64,000 bases of DNA from Polytrichum commune (lineage: Eukaryota > Streptophyta > Polytrichopsida > Polytrichales > Polytrichaceae), in assembly GCA_950295325.1 (NCBI GenBank), contig OX485807.1, positions 33,512,440-33,576,439 on the forward strand. Reading direction: 5' to 3'. Under the pieces are notes generated by a model, which made no database searches, was not told where the DNA came from, and worked only from the letters and a program-made list of their open reading frames with translations. Shown here in pieces: positions 1 through 12,194 of this stretch (position 1 is the first letter of the stretch; every line of letters begins with the position of its first letter). The position numbers and the translations under genes are program-made.

Positions 1-421
1 GGAGATTTCATCCAAAAACTTGATATGGTCCCCACTTTTGATGACTTTACAATCAACTCTAATATCTCTCGATTTCATTCTCCTATTTTAGAAGCTCCCA
101 TTGAATGTGACTAGGTATTGTAATTCTTTGAAAATACTCCAAAGGCACATGGTAAATTGCACAAAAGATGAATTAAATTTTCAAGAATAAATAAAGACTT
201 GTTTCCATTGATTTCTTGAACTTTGAATCAATCTTAGGGCCACTTCACACACAAGGCTGAAGGCCCTTGACCATGGCAATGTAAGAGCTCTCATTGGTCG
301 AAAAGGCGGAGACTGTCCAAGTTCACTTCACACTAGGAGGTGAAGGCCTAAAGGCCCAAATAAAAGTTCGTGGATGAAAAGTCTACATGGAGTCCTACAT
401 GGCTAGTTGTGGATAAGGGTG

Positions 422-492
422 CATGGTCTACCGGAATTTGCGTCAGGCCCACCTCCAAGAGGTGGGCTTGACGCAAATTCCGGGAGACCATG
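422..492. repeat. Near-perfect 71-bp hairpin inside the MITE
   Basis: Two arms of about 33 bases, starting CATGGTCT and ending AGACCATG, pair almost perfectly around a short CAA loop. Copy 2 of the same MITE carries a decayed version at about 56399-56445, so the hairpin seems to belong to the family rather than being a fresh insertion. Confidence 0.75.
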
Positions 493-512
493 ATTTTTTT
501 AATATTTTTCCA

Positions 513-582
513 GCAGGACAGATTTCAGGACAGACTGCATGGCAGATTCCAGGACAAATTCCAAGACAAATTCCAAGACAGA
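513..582. repeat. Short direct repeats, AGGACA/AAGACA type
   Basis: Imperfect tandem repeats of about 11-14 bases, each built on CAGGACA or CAAGACA followed by GATTCC or AATTCC. They lie inside the MITE and probably arose by slippage. Confidence 0.6.
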
Positions 583-837
583 CAAACACCACCAAGTAGT
601 TATCTTAAATTGATATACTTGGAGACATATTATATTAAACCAAATCCTCCCCTCTTTTTCCGCCAACAAAATATGCAATGGTCCCGCAACATGGTTCATT
701 CTCACTTCACACTATGCTTGAGGGCCAAAGACTACATAAAATGGCTTTCCCAACACCCATGGTACGGCCTTTGGATGAGAGTCAAGGGTCCTCACCATTA
801 CAAGGTCACGGCTCTTGGCTCATGTGTGAAGTGGCCC

Positions 838-1227
838 TTATATCATTGCAAGCACGAACAATGTCCATGGATTGTGCAATTTTTGTTCATATAAGGGGCA
901 AGCTATTCGCCCTTAAAAGATGCCTAAGACTAGACTAGACAACTCTAAATAGATGATGCCAACCCTATGTTGGGCTGAAGAGTGGTTTGTTTTGACAGGT
1001 CCACCTTCATTTCATGTAACTGGTAACTTTACTTTTTTGCCTTTCAATATGATGGACAACATCAAAAACTACCTTTCAAATGATGGGCTAACACAATCTT
1101 AATCTTTCACACAAAATTATAATTAAACCATGCTCGTTAAAAAATAAATGTAGAGAAGTTTGAACTTCTTACAATATTTACTCCAGATTAAGATTTCTCA
1201 TATTTTCCATAACTCAAATGTTACCCT
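838..1227. other. Intergenic, no feature seen
   Basis: AT-rich sequence without a convincing reading frame or repeat structure. Positions 1-233, before the MITE, are likewise featureless. Confidence 0.5.
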
Positions 1228-1515
1228 CTAATCCATATTCTCCAACTTTATCCCGCATAATGATACTTGTATCAAAGCATCTAAAGTGTCTAACTTCAAT
1301 GAAGTTCTTAAGTAGCTCTTAATAGAAAGTTGTCTTGAAAACCGTCTTTCACAAATTGCAATACTTGAGGGAATGACAAGTATTTTTTGTTGCCAAAGTT
1401 TCATGAGATGTGGCCAATTGGCATACCACTCACTGATGCTCCTCAAAAATTGCAATGCCTCATACAATGATTCCTTTTCATAGTCATACCTCAAAGTTTC
1501 TACAAACTCAAGCAA
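1228..1515 (-). pseudogene. hAT-family transposase C-terminal remnant
   Basis: The translated strand contains ILVIPSSIAICERRFSRQ followed by a TLDALIQVSLCG-like tail. This matches the conserved C-terminal dimerisation region of hAT transposases, where the motif is a hydrophobic stretch, then IP-S(S/A)-xx-CER-xFS. Only about 95 codons remain. The frame opens right after a stop and no BED zinc finger or catalytic core was found upstream, so it is a dead fragment. Terminal repeats were not located. Confidence 0.7.
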
Positions 1516-1667
1516 CTAGGCTTGACTTGCGTGGCTTTTTAATCTCTATCAATCTCTCCAACCATTGCTCTGACATGATTATACAAACTTCTTCATCACT
1601 TGGATAATACTTTGGACTGAAAAGTTTTGTTGGGTCGAAAATAAGTAAATGAGGGTGAATTGAGAGC

Positions 1668-1671
<4 letters not shown>

Positions 1672-1752
<81 letters not shown>
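1672..1752. repeat. (AG)n microsatellite, about 40 units
   Basis: A nearly pure AG dinucleotide run of about 80 bases. It creates spurious Ser-Leu reading frames on the minus strand. Confidence 0.98.
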
Positions 1753-1753
<1 letters not shown>

Positions 1754-4700
1754 CATTGAAGGGTTAAGCCCTGTGAGATGCAACAGTTGTGTGAGGAAGT
1801 CAAAAGGCCAAGTGTTAGTCCGTGAGTAAAATGATAGCCTATTGTTGAGCATGTGAGAGGCAATGAGGAAGAAGTAAATTGGTCTGTCGTGTGTGACTAT
1901 AGATACAATAATAAAATATAGTCTTATGATAATAAAATCTGTCAAATTAGTCCAATGAGAGAACCCCCGATCAACTGATGTGATGAGGAAAAGATTTTGA
2001 ACAGTTGATTAATGTTGGGAAGGGAAGATTGAGTTTGATCAAGTGTATTTGAGATAAGGCAAACTTTTAATTATCAAGGAGATTTAGGCATAAGTTGTCC
2101 TAGACTTAAGTAATAAATTTATATTAATATATAGTCTATAGACAAGATCTTTGAGTATGAAGTGCAAGCTAACTAGATCAACTATTGTTTTGTGTGTACC
2201 CTGGTTGTTGTTGTTGTTGTTGTTGCAGCCTGTGCTGGGCAATGAAGACTATAGCTTGATCCCAATAATTGTTGTAGTTGCATAAGTTGTGAGTAATGAT
2301 TAAATCTTGGAATTAAGGAATAAACAAATTGTCTTGTATTGGAATTAACATTGACCGATTAATGAAGGAATTGTTGTGATTTGAAGATGCATTGGCCAAT
2401 GGTTATCAAAGACAATTGTTCTCAAAAGACTGTTGTTCTACAATCCCATGACAAGATGGAAACTTACAGTTACTCACACACATACGCTACTGAATGAGAA
2501 ACAATGAGAGGAAACCTTGAGAAAAAGGAATATTAAAGATGACTGAGTGATGTTTTAGAGTGAAGATAGCAACCATATTGTCTGATTAATGAACTATAAT
2601 GTGACAAATGCATGTAATAAACACTAGTAAAGCCTTCCTTGAGAGTATGTATATTAAAACAACTTAGAGGACTGCTTTTTTAAAATTATATCAAATTAAA
2701 AAAAAAGGAAATGAAAAGTTATGTGAAGACCAAATTAAATAAGATAAGATGTAGAAAAAATCGGGTTGCATACTTAAAAATAAAATAAAAAAATAAAAAA
2801 AACAAAAACAAACTCCACAACGTGTATATTCTTGCATACTTCTAGTGTGTCTTCCCAATCAAAAATTTATATGTGATACATAGGATGACATGTGCCTTCA
2901 ACATTATCATTTTCCTCCATCTCAACACACCATCCACCTATGATCGAGACAAAAATGGACCCATTCTTGTTCGATCATCCATAGTTAGGTCCAAGACCAC
3001 ATAAAAAAATGTCTTTTCAAAACAAAAATTGATGAATCCAATGTGGAGCCAATTGCTGAAATATCAATCAAGTCATATTGAAATTTTTGAATCGTTTTAT
3101 TTAGTTCCACCAACAAATCTATCACAAGTTGAAGCATATTTATTTATAGTTTCAACATACTTTTTTTTTTCATTAGTGGCATTGAATGAGTAATAGGCAA
3201 AAATGTATGTGGACATGTGGATGGATTTATTGAAACGGTCACCTTTGGATGAAAAGTAATGTCATACGGTGATAGAAGGGTTGGCTAGCTTATTTAGGAT
3301 TTCATGGGGGGTTCAAGAACCATACGCAATATGCTAAAGTTCATAGTATGATAGTTGTATGTGTGTAATGTGCAGAGTAATATCTGCACAGTGTAATGTA
3401 TGCATAATGTATCTGCAGATCATTCACACATAATTTCTATTACTTGCAAATAAGATAGGGTTATTATAATTATGCGACTCTACATTTTTTATATATAATG
3501 ATAGAATGTTAGAAAATACCATCTAGTAGAAATTTTGCTACTTATAGGGTGGAAAATAGTCAATGAATGAAGGTAAATACTCCTCATTAAACAGGGGGTT
3601 CTCGCATGTGTATACTTAAATCAAGTGTAGGTGCACCCCCTGTGACAAAGCCATACTTTTTATTGGAGTATAAAACTTGTCATATGAAAGTCATTGCCAT
3701 TGCCAAGGTTCTAGTGGTATATCCGTTAAATAAGTTGTGTCCGTCTTGTTGCAAACTTCTACAACGTCCATTCGCTTGGTACAAATGAGCACTTGCCCTT
3801 AGAATATAATAAACTACTTCAAATCTTGTTTTCGAGAAGGATAATCAACCCATATTGCTCCCCCTCCTAGTTCCTAACATAAAACCTTGCGGCAACTTCG
3901 TACACAATAGTTATGACATTCAATAACTTCATGTCCGCTGCAGCCTACAAGTTCTTTAAGTTAATACAAACATTGAATTCATGTAGGTAGATGTTGGATA
4001 GCAAAGGTGACAAAATCTCGCCCCCGGGGGTGCACTATAATATTCCGTATGGAGTCAAGTGAGTGAACCAAAGGGGTATGAGTTGTGGGGTAGGCTTACA
4101 AAATATACATGAGTTATTTTGGTCGATTTTGTAAATATATATAGCCCATTTTTAATGTGATAAGAATTGTAAATTTATACATAAGGCCATTTCCTTATAG
4201 CATGTAGGTATGAAGTAACTCTCGCCTATTTTTTAGACCATTTTTTCTCATTGTATATATATGTTAGGCTTTTGCTTTTTTAATTTACTTTGAACATGCA
4301 TACATACGTTGGGCTCCTTTTATGTATGTATGTATTTATGTATATCATTTTTTTAATGAAAGAAAAACTATATGTAGGGGTATTAATTTGGAGGTGGCGC
4401 ATGCACGTTATACCTGGCTTTTAACATTAAATGCACTTCAAATGATAGTCTTTCGTTTCAATGTGCAAAGTGAAATATTTCTTAGCATATTAATAGCAAG
4501 TGTCATTTGTGTATACTTTAGTCAACTTGTAGACCATTGTGTAACATAGGCAAACACCTCATAACACTATTGAACATACTCATGCCAAGATCTTAGTAAG
4601 TGCACTTGAACATCAGGTGTCATGAGGTGACACTTATGATGACATTATTGATCAATAGTGTAACTTAACATACTCCTCAAAATAGGGTAAGTGACACTAT

Positions 4701-6210
4701 TACACATGTGACACTAAATATCATAAATGAAGCATGTAATCAAGTTGGAAATGAGAAATATGAAAAAATTCCTCATTAGTAATGAGTTGATAATTTTTGA
4801 GATTTACCCATTTGAAGAGGCCTTTGTCATTTAAATTTTAAACTTGTAATTATGTGCTAATTTTAGCGGATTTATTTACGAATTTAATTAATGCCCTCTC
4901 CTTTCAAAAAACAATTCTTACACATTCAAAATAATGAAGCTTGATTAAATGTAATTATGCCTAATTATGCCTAATTTTTCCATTAGTTATTTCATATTGA
5001 TTTTTAGGATAACGGCCCCTCATTCACATTGATGGGAGAACATCGACATTTCTTGCTTTCTTTCTTTCTTTCTTTCTCAACACAAAACCTTTCAAGAATG
5101 AACTAGATGTGTGCAACCTAGCCTTTACAAATCAAGCTTAGAACTGGTATTTAAGAAATTTTGGACTTTTGATGGGTTTGGAGATAAGCAAGAATATTTT
5201 GGAGAAATGTCAACACTTGTCCTTCAAGTGTTGTTATTTGTACTTGCCATGTAGCCATCTAGGTGGTTATATATGAAAACATCATGGACATCATGTGTGG
5301 CACAAATAATTGACATCATAGTAAAGATATTGAAGTAGGCGAGCAACGACGGTTTAGTCTGGAATTGCCCAAAAAATCTAGATTTATCTAAACACTAGAT
5401 TTAGACTATGCAGGTTGTTGATTTACTATTTGATTTACAAACGAGGTGTGTTCCACAATTTTCACCACACATTTAGCTACAAAAGAGGTTGCAACATATT
5501 TAACTATGATTTCAAATAATTTTATCTCGCTCAAGCCTTCTAACCCAACATTGGGGTATGGAAACCTAAACAACTATAGGGGTGCCCATACCCAAACTAA
5601 TATGATATACCTCTTTCATATTTATGTTGCAATGTCCAACAAATCGCCTCCCAAAAGATGTAATAAATGAACGAGTTGAGACATGTTTTCCTTGCCGAGG
5701 GAACCTTGTTGAAAGGCTTTGGCCACCACTTCCAGAGACTTAGGATACAACATGGGATTCATGATGTCATGACTGATAACAATTGATGAAAGGAAATGCA
5801 GAGTATTTGGGGTGGCATTTTTTTATTAGATTAGGTGCATGTAATAAAGAGTTCCCTTTTTTAGCCACATCCTTCACCTTGTGAATACCTGTAGTTAGGA
5901 TTCCTCCCATCTCGTAACTCCCCACCTAATGCTTGGAGAAAATTGCACATGTTCTTGGATTTTAGACCTTGAAGGCGAAGTGCACTCAATATGGGATTTG
6001 TAGTCAAGCGGCCTTCAAGAATGCAAGGGCAATATTTTTTTCAAAGTTGGGCGGGGCGGGCAACAGTTTTCGGTCGGGTTCAGAAATTTCCCTGGAGGCT
6101 GCCCCAGTGCCCCCGCCCGGATCTGACACCCCCATAGTTCCTACATGCGAACTTAATGTCCGCCCCCAACACCCCCTTTCATTACACCAACAACTTTGGA
6201 CACCTATAGT
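1753..6210. other. Long AT-rich intergenic tract
   Basis: No gene is supported. It contains small microsatellites, a TTG run at 2204-2225 and a CTTT run at 5056-5077, plus many A/T homopolymers. A locally GC-rich patch at about 6040-6180 sits in a 95-codon frame (5969-6256) with a proline-rich stretch and no recognisable family. It may be an old transposon piece. Confidence 0.5.
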
Positions 6211-6570
6211 AGAGGCGCCACCTATTCCCGATCATGACCCCATTAACAATCTATAGGGTACTAGAATTTCAATAAGATTGGAACTAAGTTCCAATCAGGC
6301 TGGAACCAATAATGTGCCATGACACATGTCTTGGTTTTGAGTGCCAAATTGAGGAGGAATGAGCGGTTAAAATAAGCGGTTATGGCAGACTCTAGACATT
6401 GGCCATATGTTCGTGCCAACTTTTGGCTTCAATAATCCACAGTAATTTTAATGTAAGTAATAAAATTACCGAACAAATTTGAAGTCCTCCCGATCTTCCT
6501 ACACGGAGAAAAATTGCACCGCCTTATACATCTCCAATTCTAGCAGAGAATCTCTTAAGTTCTTATGAGG
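6211..6570 (+). repeat. Dispersed repeat family A, copy 1
   Basis: Shares colinear blocks with 11409-11744 and, inverted, with 32075-32535. The blocks include CATGACACATGT, GAGCGGTTA, CTCTAGACATTG and, near the end, GCAGAGAATCTCTTAAGT. No coding capacity or clear terminal inverted repeat was seen. It is an unclassified non-autonomous element. Confidence 0.7.
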
Positions 6571-7130
6571 GTAGTCAATCATAAGCCGCCACCATAGAAA
6601 CCTTAACTTTGTTCGCCAAAGAAATATAGATCTCATCCATGTTGGCATTACGGGTACCCTAGTGAGTGTTTAAATGGACCTAGATGACTATGGATGCCTT
6701 GACCTTACATGCATGTTGTGAAGCCATAGCCTCTCTTATCAAAGTTTGCACAATAGAGTAGAGGCGCCCATAACCTATAGATCGACGGTTTGTTCCCCTA
6801 AAATTTATTGCTTGAAAATTTGTAGCAATTTCCATATTCATGAACTTTTTTATAACATAAATTGTATTCTCCTTACAATCTATTTCCCTTTGCAAGAAAA
6901 ACAATCCCCAAGTATTACTCCTCGTACCCGGATGCCAACTCTATCATATTATTGGCTATAGATGCCTCAACCTTAAACTTGTTGATCTAGAAGCAAGTTG
7001 GTAGAAATGCAATGAAGTATCTTAAAATGTAAAGGATTCTATTCTTGTACCAAACAAGTTTAGGACAATATATATCATACTTCTTTGTGTCCACAATGGA
7101 TAAGTTACATACATCCTCTAAATCTGTAGA
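6571..7130. other. Intergenic, no feature seen
   Basis: AT-rich sequence with only short unsupported frames. Confidence 0.45.
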
Positions 7131-7280
7131 AAGTCTTGTACACTTTGACCTCTCTAATATCACACATGTGGCAACCAAAGTGCACATGATAATAAGGATG
7201 TCTATAGTGTCAACATGGATGTGTAATAATAGAGAATTTAGTGAGGAGTGTGATATTATGGAGCAATGCCGAAATTGATG
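7131..7280. repeat. MITE family C, degenerate copy
   Basis: Carries TAATATCACACATG, GTGGCAACCAAAGTGCACAT and a GTGTGATATTATGGAG end that match the end sequences of the fuller copies at 15249-15575 and 30091-30570. Short and diverged. Confidence 0.5.
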
Positions 7281-8093
7281 ATTCCATACATGGGACACAA
7301 ATAATCTCCAACATATGCACACAGACACAAAGCTCAAACTTTCTAGGATTTGCTTGCTCATAATTTCATAACAATACATACAAAATGGCAAGAATAAGTA
7401 CAAACACAAAATATACTTCTACATATATAACATGTAAATGGTCACTATAAACCATGCAACATAAACCTCTTGATATTAGACTTTATGGTGACAATTATAT
7501 GAGCAACGCACAATCTAGACAATTTCACAAATGCGCTTCTCTTGCAATAACTTAGCACAAGAAACTTTATGAACCTTCACCTAGTATGATAAATTCCAAT
7601 AGATCTTTAGCACCAACACATGCTTCCATCATGTGTAGAATCTTGCATTTCGTGTCATTCTTGTTTGTTGATGGATTACATTCTTCTTTTTGACCACAAT
7701 GCTCATCATTGCTTGGAACATGACATTCAACTAACCCATGTGATCACTTCTATGTATCACGTGAACAATATTTTGTGATGAATATGCAACTTTTGTGATG
7801 TTTTCATTAACTATGTGTAGATAATCTAGTGTACAAAGTTTTTCAACGAGCCTACCAACTTCAACTAAGCTTACTGCTTGATTTGCACAAACCCACAAAG
7901 CACAAAAATTATAAATAAATAAACAAAGTTATCACCAAGACCACAACTTTGGCTTGACCAAGCTGCCTGCTTGCACAAATTTTAACGTGGGCACACCATA
8001 ATACATGATGAAGTAAGGTGAGATTTGAATCATAGTAAGGTACATGCCATGGTTGGACTTGGAATCACTAGGATCTTGACCTTATCAACCCCA
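7281..8093. other. Intergenic, no feature seen
   Basis: AT-rich, no supported reading frame or repeat. Confidence 0.45.
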
Positions 8094-8362
8094 TACCGTA
8101 GTACCATAGCTGGTTCGTTCAAAAATAATTCTAAAAATAAAAAACGTAAAAATTATGAAATTATGAAGACAGAAAAACGAAAATAAAATTAATTAATTTT
8201 TGCAATCTTTTGGTGTTTCTAAGCCATTTAAGGTCATTTTTACTGATTTTTTTGCTAAAAATGAAAATTGAGAAATTCAGTTTTTTGAGAGGCGAACCTT
8301 ATTTTTTCAAAATAAATAAATATTCGTTCGCCAGGGGACGAACCAGCTATTGTGTTACGGTA
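8094..8362. mobile_element. Small foldback MITE with TACCGTA ends
   Basis: The left end TACCGTAGTACCATAGCTGG is matched in inverted orientation by CCAGCTATTGTGTTACGGTA at the right end, and the pairing continues into GTTCGT on each side. The interior is AT-rich and non-coding. A TA duplication is possible but lies within the inverted repeat, so superfamily assignment (Tc1/mariner-like) is tentative. Confidence 0.6.
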
Positions 8363-9012
8363 GTTGCCGAGTGCAATATATGCAATCGTATGTTCGGAGC
8401 GCGAAACAAGATCATGCATAAATGGTTGCAAGATTACCCAAACCCACAATCAAAAAATCCTTGGAATGTTGAATGAACATAAGCTGGGCACACCTAAATC
8501 TCATGCCAAAATCCAAATTACCCCAAATTGTTGGGAATGCATGGTCCCTCAATACCCTACAGTGTTTTGACCAAAAGAATCTATGTTGTTGGCATTGATG
8601 ACATGAAAATTCACCAAGAAATGTAATGCAAGAGGGTTCACATAAATCAATCCAAATTCTAAACCCACAACTGTATTGCAAGCTCCCCCTCCAACCCTAA
8701 TTAGCTCCCATCACATACAATCCATGCCTCAAAACAAAAGAATCCCCCAAAAAATAATGAGAACATGTCATTTGCTTGAATTAATCTTCTCCTTCTCAAG
8801 AGCCTGGAATTTGAGGCCCCCCCGGCTCATTCAAGACAACACAGCCTTGGTTCATAACCTTTAGCCCACTCAAATTGCACTGAACTTTGAATTGGATAGG
8901 TTTTGCAAGTTTAAGTCATCTTACCAATGCACATGCAATACTTGTATTGAGCCTCGCCCCTCATTCTTAGGGATTAACCCAAATCCTCAATCATGACAGT
9001 GCTTCTTTGGTG
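8363..9012. other. Intergenic, no feature seen
   Basis: Only small unsupported frames. A C-run at about 8818 is unremarkable. Confidence 0.45.
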
Positions 9013-9147
9013 ATGTATGAGAGGGAAATATCACAATAAGGAGGGAGATTTGAAATGAGCACATCGGTTTCCTAGGGTTTCGGGATATAAGAGAGGGAGT
9101 GACATTACAAAGGGTGGCATTATGAAGGTATGGGTGTATCTTACATA
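9013..9147 (-). repeat. MITE family C, inverted half copy
   Basis: The reverse strand follows the left half of the 30091-30570 copy: an ATAATGTCACTC-like block, then GAAACCCTAGG, then CTCCTTATTGT. The right half is missing. Confidence 0.55.
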
Positions 9148-11408
9148 GTTTGATAGGTATCGTCTATATAATTATCGATTTGTTGTCAATGCAATTTTCC
9201 ATGTCATCATTATATCTTTGACAATCCTCCTTAAGGGATGGACTCTTCACTAGAAACCTGTATGATGTGCGTGGGTGGCTATGAAATAAAAACCCCTACA
9301 TACAAGAATTTCATAGAGAATTACAAATGCTTACATACTAACGGTAGGCTAGAAAACGGGATCATATATTTATAGTAGATAGATGCCTCCACTACATACA
9401 TAGTATATAAATTGTGAAATAAACATGCCTTCATTACATATACAAGTCATTGGGAACAATTTCCATGTGACCATAAATGAATGAAAATGTAAATAGCCAA
9501 CTCAATACACATCAATTGTTAATTTTCTCACTAAACCTTAGGGCCTCTATCTTTACTCCAAAATTCTTAATATTCTTTTTCAAATGTGCACTCTACTCTT
9601 CTTTGTGTATACTATGTACCAATGCCTCAAATAATATCCCTTCCTATACTCACATTAGGTGACTTCCTATTCTAGGTGATTCACATGATGAATCACAAAA
9701 CTTAGAAGGAACTACACTAGTATGTGTAATTAGGTTGCCTTTGCAAATGGATTGCCTTTTTACCCATGCAAACACATTGGGTCAAAATCAAATCACAAAA
9801 ACTTATAATTTTGCATATTCACCCATATAGCAACCACAATGAAATCATAATTCCTACAATTTGTTGATGTAGGAAATTAACATGTATTTGAGCTATATAT
9901 TTTTCATTTTTAGCCAATTATGTCAATGGTCCTATCTAAAATGAAATCACTCTACAAATACACTTTTTTAATCGGTTAAATACCCTGATGTTAGTGAATA
10001 ATTAATTGCAATTGACCACATAAGGTTGGTTCAAGTTATTGAAATTTTGGATGTGTGGAGAGATGTGCAAATGGACATGACACGGCCCTTGGTCACCATG
10101 TTATGTCACATCAAAAATGACGTGATGCCCCCTGATGAGATTATTTTTTCAATGCAACAAATTTTAGTACAAATTTTTTAGGCCGATTGCTACTAGTAAT
10201 GGACTTCCATTAAACAAAATTTCTAATTTCTAATTTTTTTGGACCATTAGACCTTATTGGATGCAAGGTCCAACAATCCATAATTTTTTGATTGTTTGGT
10301 TTTCCTATAAGTGGGTTGCTAGTTGTAGTCGACTAGTCAAGCAATTGCTCTTGGTTGATTGCAATAGTCAATTTGGAGGAGATGACTAGCTGATTACAAT
10401 ACTTGACCTAGAGCAATCGACTGCTTCCAAAAAAATCCACTAAATCCAAAAAATCTCAACTTATAGATCTTGTATCCAACAAGATCAAATGGTTGAGGTT
10501 TTTTGGGTTTTTTTGTTCTTTCTTTCTTTCTTTCTTGTTGCAGTCGACTACTATGTTGATTGTAAGGTACCCGCAAAGTAGTAGTTGACCAAATTGTTGA
10601 CCATGGGGGTGACGACATTAGTGTGCCCTTGGGTAAATTATCGAACTTAACCCACACTAATGTGACATTTGAGTCCAGTGTCATGTTGTTGTCATAGGAC
10701 GCGATGCAAAGTGATGGACGTTGATATGAAATCCATGGATGTTGTTTTGTGAGCAAGGTTAAGATTGCTAAAGTTTGGCACTATTTATGATATGCAGTGC
10801 ACTTGTTACACAAAGTTACACAATGCCATAACTTTTGACCTTGGATGTAAGTTTCTACCAGTAAGTTGTTTATGTTCTATGATGTCCAAGAAACTTCAAT
10901 ATTTGTCGGTAAGCACATTGAAATCTACAATAAAAAATTATGGCATTATGTAATTTCACATGGTAATTGACAGTAATATCATAAAGCTTCTTGAATGTTC
11001 TCACATCTTTCTTACACAACCACTATAATTGGCCAAAATAGTGTCATTTTGTACTTAATGCTACATATGATTAGTCACATTTTAACAATGGTCTACTTTA
11101 CACTGATATGCTTTATGACTTATGAAAGATAAAGTAGTTGCAATTTTTTTTTAAAAATGTACCTCCAAGTTATAGATTAAATTGTTGTTATCTTGTCTTC
11201 ATATATGTAGATATCTCAACTCACAATATGATTGCAAAGCTATTTGCAAGTAATAACGAATTATTTGCACTGAGTAATATCCATGTAATTTGCAGTGCGT
11301 ACAGAGTCTTTCAAACACGAGAAGATACGTTATATTCCATTATACTTTTGAAGATTTGAAAACATGAAAGGATCATCTTTAGTAGAAGTGCATATTCCCA
11401 GTCGGCAA
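9148..11408. other. Intergenic, AT-rich
   Basis: No gene supported. A (CTTT)n run lies near 10518-10537. A segment at about 10230-10600, rich in TAGTCGAC/CAATCGAC motifs and containing TTTTTTTGGACCATTA, resembles 61990-62260 and may be another diverged repeat family. Confidence 0.4.
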
Positions 11409-11744
11409 TCTATAGAATACTGGAATTTCAATCAATGTGGGACTAAATTTTGTCAGGCGAGAGCCACTACTGTAGTGTGTCATGACACATGTTTTGGTTT
11501 GAGTACTAAAGCGAGGAGGAATGAACAATTAAAATGAGCGGTTATGACATACTCTAGACATTGATAATATGTTCATGTCAACTTTTAACTTCAAAAATTC
11601 GGAGTTATTTCAATTTGAGGAATTAAATTATGAAAAAATTTGTAGGCCTGATTTTTTATCTTCCTACAAAGGCAAAATTGCATCGCCTTAAACTTCTCCA
11701 GATCTGGTGCAGAATCTCTTAAGTGATCGTTTATGGGCGCCTCC
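11409..11744 (+). repeat. Dispersed repeat family A, copy 2
   Basis: Colinear with 6211-6570 over most of its length: CATGACACATGT, GAGGAGGAATGA, GAGCGGTTATGAC, CTCTAGACATTG and AGAATCTCTTAAGT all occur in the same order. Confidence 0.7.
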
Positions 11745-12194
11745 TCTGTATGTAAAGTTATTGATTAGCGGGGAAATTTCATTGTCTTCAGCTTGAGGTA
11801 ACTTACCTTTCTGTTTTACAAAATTGACTTTACTCATTCTTAAAAATGACAAGGCAAATAATGATGTACATATGTAGAGTGGCTGACATTATAAGCTTCA
11901 CCATATATCCTCACACCAGAAAAACACACAATTCTGCACACTAAACCCATTCTCACAACGCACGACAAAACTGAAGATGCTGCATGGCAACCATGGATGT
12001 ACACATATCCTTGTTCAAATCTCCTCACATTTACACATTTAGCTACAAAAGTCTTCTCAGACATGCAATTTCGTCCCACCTGTTTATGCCACAATTCACT
12101 GTGCTTACATTACATTAGTGTCTTGGGCCTAAGGCAAACATGTCAATGTAATGTCGCCAGACCTGTGACTTTGTCTAAAATCCTGTCAGCCAAA
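11745..12194. other. 3' flank of the VOC gene
   Basis: Presumed 3' UTR and downstream DNA of the minus-strand VOC gene. No separate feature seen. Confidence 0.4.

Larger units (their letters stand above)
237..837. mobile_element. Harbinger/Tourist-like MITE, copy 1
   Basis: The left end reads GGGCCACTTCACACACAAG and the right end is its near-exact reverse complement. The 3-bp direct repeat TTA flanks both ends (234-236 and 838-840). TTA/TAA target duplications with GG-starting inverted repeats are characteristic of PIF/Harbinger elements and their Tourist-like MITEs. There is no transposase inside, so it is non-autonomous. A second copy with a TAA duplication lies at 56166-56652. Confidence 0.8.

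Noticed and set aside
1508-1945. 145-codon minus frame with a long Ser-Leu repeat
   Set aside because: The repeat is a translation of the (AG)n microsatellite. The flanks have no family resemblance.
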